DNA from: Cyclobacteriaceae bacterium
Lineage (GTDB): Bacteria > Bacteroidota > Bacteroidia > Cytophagales > Cyclobacteriaceae
Length of the DNA stretch: 46,973 nucleotides
Assembly: GCA_020436085.1 (NCBI GenBank)
Contig: JAGQYM010000036.1
Location: forward strand, 1-46,973
Reading direction: 5' to 3'
Shown: one piece after another, positions 45,201-46,973 of the stretch
How the letters are laid out: every line of letters begins with the position of its first letter
Numbering within the stretch: position 1 is the first letter of the stretch
The notes under the pieces: generated by a model
Seen by the model: only the letters and a program-made list of their open reading frames with translations
What the model was told of the DNA's origin: nothing
The model's database searches: none
Program-made: the position numbers and the translations under genes

Positions 45201-46973
45201 ACCGGGACCTGGATATGACCGGAAATGTAACGCTGAGCAAACAGAGCGGACCTGGCACCTTGTCATCAACCGATGCAGGTGGGCTTACGAGAGCATTTTC
45301 TTCCGGATCAGTTTCCTGGACGCAACTAGAGCTTACCCTCGCGGGTAATTATACAATTCGAGCTAATCACAGTGGTGCATTGCCGAATAAGGATGAGCCG
45401 ATTGTGGTAACCAGTTTGGGAGTTCAGATTACTGGGCCTACCAATCAAAATTTTTGCTTTGGAGGTACATTCTCACCATTAAACACCATAACACTCACCG
45501 AAAGTGATCCAGCGGATTTTGCTGTAGGAAACAACGTTTCCTACTCGTTAATACTACCTAGCGGATTTACGTTTAATACTGGCGTTAACCCAACCCCAAC
45601 AGAAACAGGTTCAAACGTATCGGCACTCACCGCTGTGACCTACCCCTCAAGTAGTATTGTGAGATTTACCTACACCGTGTCAGATGTAAACTCACTGGAT
45701 GCAATTATTATTTCCGGATTGGAAATTAAGTATACGGGAACAACACCGGTCACCGGGCAAACGATTCTCAGAATTGGTGGGAGCGCCTCTCAGGTTGGTA
45801 ATTCAGACTCCGATGCAAATTCACACGGAACATTAAGTGCAGCACAATCTGGAACGGTTGTTAGTTTTACAGTTCAAGAACAATCAGGGGAACCGACTGT
45901 TGACGCCAATGAAACGCAATTCAGCGTAGGATCGAATAGTATTTTGTTACAGGGATCCCCTGCAGGGGGAGTCTTTTCAGGGAATGGTGTAAGCTTCAAC
46001 ACTGGATTAGGTAGCTATGTATTTAGTCCAGCTGGAGTTGGTACAGGCACTTACGTTGTCACCTACTCGTATACCGAGCCGGCTAGCCCCAATTGTGTTG
46101 TTTCAACAAATAAATCATTCACGGTCTATTCTTCAGTAATCGGTAACCTAAGTCTTGTCTATTGCAATAATGGAACACCCACGGGACCACTAACAGTAAC
46201 ACAAGCCCAAATCGATGCATATTTTTCTTTTGCTGCACCGGGGACCTACGTTCTGTTTGACTATGTATATTACAACACAAGCCTTAACAACTACGTGCCC
46301 ATTACTGACCCGAGCAATGGAAGTTTTTCAAATCCCGGTAACGTAACTTTTAACCCCAGCCTCTCGCAATATGCTGCTTCAATGGCTATTTATGGAAGGG
46401 TGTACGTGTATTACAGGGTTGCATTAGCCATAACACCTGGCGTACTCAATTCCTACGGCCAACTACAAACCCCGATTATTAATCCTGCTCCAACTGCAGA
46501 CTTTACAATCCCTTCATTCACGTTTTGTGGTGACGATGCTCCTGTGGCTTTAACTGATAATTCAATAACCGCGGGATCAGGGGTATTCAGTGGCGTTGGC
46601 GTTAGTGGCACTAACTTCGCGCCTGCAACTGCTGGCGCTCCATCCACGCCAACGATAACCTACACATACACAAGCTCAGGAAATGGTTGCCAATCCGTTG
46701 TAAACAAAATGGTGAGCGTTTTCACCAGACCTTCCGCTCCACCTGCTGGTGATATTGTCTCTGGTGTTACACAATCAGTATGTGTTGGCGGAGGCAGTGT
46801 TACATTCGATACTGCCCCTGGGACCTGGGCAACTACAACCTACAAATGGTACGATAATGTTGGATTATCAGGGATTCCAGTTACCAGTAATGCATTCACA
46901 CCAAGCACACCAACTCCATTTAATACAGGCACACCCGGAACAACCAACTTTTTCGTGACTAGGACAATCAATG
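42257..46973 (+). CDS. giant secreted tandem-repeat, adhesin-like protein (3' end outside window)
   Basis: An open frame of 1572 codons runs from ATG 42257 past the window edge with no stop. A signal peptide (1-19, M-A-K-F-Y-L-S-F ... C-S-N-A-Q) starts it. Residues about 25-790 hold five beta-rich tandem units of about 151-153 residues (see the repeat entry), each built on S-L-N-A-G-A-N-N ... F-G-F-S-L-T-S-N-G. Then come Ig/cadherin-like and PKD-like segments with paired cysteines (N-F-C-F-G-G, F-T-F-C-G-D-D, S-V-C-V-G-G-G). Composition is rich in T, S, N and G and poor in K and R. The pattern fits large surface proteins of Bacteroidota that end in a type IX secretion or gliding-associated C-terminal domain; that end is not visible. 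It lies 55 bp after the lipoprotein gene and may belong to the same module. Confidence 0.8.
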   Translation, partial: MAKFYLSFAFVLLVLCSNAQTITISQETGGVSTSPLVPGATNIAILGIQFDKSSGGMCELDAFTVDLSSDPSGVWTNPRLYRSTDNTFAGIGSETLVSTGSIVGNSFVFDETATFITDFGGSGSQVDRFIFVVVDVASGLNASTPTIQPSLVNTNVTSAGCTVNAGTVTGTSFSFLGLTIGSLNAGANNLAADPLIAGATGQAIFGFSLTSNGSQTVSVVNVQLSSDPAGVLSGYSLVKSTDADFATTGNNTTVGGLTFTPSASQVSITGLSEAITSTTSNYFLVANVNAGVTGATPNILPSIAAANVTVNQGGKQGTSSGTDYSFAAATTTIGSLNAGANNVATSPIVTGATGRAIFGFSLTSNGTQTATAINVQFSADPTASKYSNYSLVKSVDANFASAGDNSTVGGLTFTPSTSEVVITGLSQSITTTASNYFLVVDVNASASGNIQASLSDTDVTVSAGSLTGSSTGTDYSFTPLTATIGSLNAGANNVATSPIVAGGTGKAVFGFSLTSNGSQTATAINIQFNADPTASKYSNYSLVKSVDANFASTGDNSTVGGLTFTPSATQVAITGLTEALTTTASNYFLVVDVNPAVTGTIQASLPNTQVTVGSGVVAGSATGTNYSFAPLTATLSSLNAGANNVAASPLGAGTTGRAVFGFALASNGTQTVSQINVQLVGGNPSGRWSNFGLVSSTDTDFATSGNNTVVPTSSINVTGVAPFEVQITPTTPIDISTARNLFLVADINPGVTSATASLQATLATANFTVSAGTKTGSSTGTAYSFNTSQSTTITVDYDGQVGPGFIDLGDYNKQSSSGLTTGNSEKIFGISINDADPDSHATNVTSLTFQLSNFANLNAIALFDGTTLVPGTELIVASNIVGNQITFPVSITVGDNSSKIIDVYVTFAPTVTDNQFINVSLTSAIASTAGSGFGTLGTIQSDPAKNKINVVATEMQFTNITAGILPAVDFGLTVRATDNLGNRDLDMTGNVTLSKQSGPGTLSSTDAGGLTRAFSSGSVSWTQLELTLAGNYTIRANHSGALPNKDEPIVVTSLGVQITGPTNQNFCFGGTFSPLNTITLTESDPADFAVGNNVSYSLILPSGFTFNTGVNPTPTETGSNVSALTAVTYPSSSIVRFTYTVSDVNSLDAIIISGLEIKYTGTTPVTGQTILRIGGSASQVGNSDSDANSHGTLSAAQSGTVVSFTVQEQSGEPTVDANETQFSVGSNSILLQGSPAGGVFSGNGVSFNTGLGSYVFSPAGVGTGTYVVTYSYTEPASPNCVVSTNKSFTVYSSVIGNLSLVYCNNGTPTGPLTVTQAQIDAYFSFAAPGTYVLFDYVYYNTSLNNYVPITDPSNGSFSNPGNVTFNPSLSQYAASMAIYGRVYVYYRVALAITPGVLNSYGQLQTPIINPAPTADFTIPSFTFCGDDAPVALTDNSITAGSGVFSGVGVSGTNFAPATAGAPSTPTITYTYTSSGNGCQSVVNKMVSVFTRPSAPPAGDIVSGVTQSVCVGGGSVTFDTAPGTWATTTYKWYDNVGLSGIPVTSNAFTPSTPTPFNTGTPGTTNFFVTRTIN
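42791..44630 (+). repeat. tandem coding repeat, about 453-459 bp units
   Basis: Units start at the codon before I-G-S-L-N-A-G or its variant L-S-S-L-N-A-G: 42791, 43250, 43703 and 44156. That gives periods of 459, 453 and 453 bp, all multiples of three. The fourth unit fades at about 44630, and a diverged copy precedes 42791 from about 42330. Units beginning 43250 and 43703 are closest: over 38 compared codons (43391-43504 against 43844-43957) 37 amino acids agree, yet 24 codons differ synonymously. Confidence 0.85.

Overview
The window looks like a chromosomal segment of a Bacteroidota bacterium, most likely of the order Cytophagales. Four things point that way: several TAnnTTTG -7 boxes (one with a TTTG element 19 bp upstream), few Shine-Dalgarno sites, Bacteroidota-specific families (tandem FtsX permeases with an N-terminal prefix domain, a Porin_10-type barrel, a large secreted repeat protein) and a classical menaquinone cluster. 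The placement is inferred from gene content, not from a database search. I see no tRNA, rRNA, CRISPR array, insertion sequence or prophage. Coding density is very high, and no gap reaches 300 bases.

Region 1 (1-9111, + strand) holds two large MacB/FtsX-type permeases, the first cut by the window edge. They are followed by an exported metallo-beta-lactamase-fold hydrolase, a YdeI/DUF1801 protein, a stand-alone four-helix-bundle membrane sensor, and a CbiX-like lipoprotein coupled to a PepSY-associated membrane protein. Region 2 (9104-18981, mostly - strand) holds an SGNH hydrolase with an S9 peptidase, a PfkB sugar kinase (+), another FtsX permease, a secreted protein with glutamine-amidotransferase-like features (+), and the operon lpxK - putative porin - miaE-like. 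Region 3 (19029-22422, +) holds a Nif3-family protein, a CdsZ-like coiled-coil protein whose zinc ribbon has lost most of its cysteines, and a TPR protein whose signal peptide is encoded across a perfect terminator hairpin.

Region 4 (22425-30609) is the menaquinone cluster. It runs hotdog thioesterase - menF - menD - menB - menE on the + strand, with menC on the - strand. A self-cleaving LexA/S24-type repressor and a small partner gene sit between menE and menC, with two near-identical 19-bp operator-like boxes upstream of the pair. A histidine phosphatase diverges from the start of the cluster, and queA follows menC divergently.

Region 5 (32057 to the end, +) is the most unusual part and the best candidate for an undescribed system. 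Six closely packed co-directional genes encode, in order: (a) a 12-TM MFS/NTT-like transporter fused to HEAT repeats and a degenerate cyclic-nucleotide-binding domain; (b) a protein of three TIR/Rossmann-like domains whose first domain lacks the usual NADase glutamate; (c) an nSTAND1 NTPase with one transmembrane helix, a long coiled coil and a WD40 propeller; (d) an outer-membrane beta-barrel with a helical periplasmic N-terminus; (e) a propeller-like lipoprotein; (f) a very large secreted tandem-repeat protein that runs off the window. The order goes from cytoplasm through inner membrane, periplasm and outer membrane to cell surface. I propose a trans-envelope STAND/TIR signalling or conflict module. 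The gene order and domains are seen in the sequence; the function is inference.
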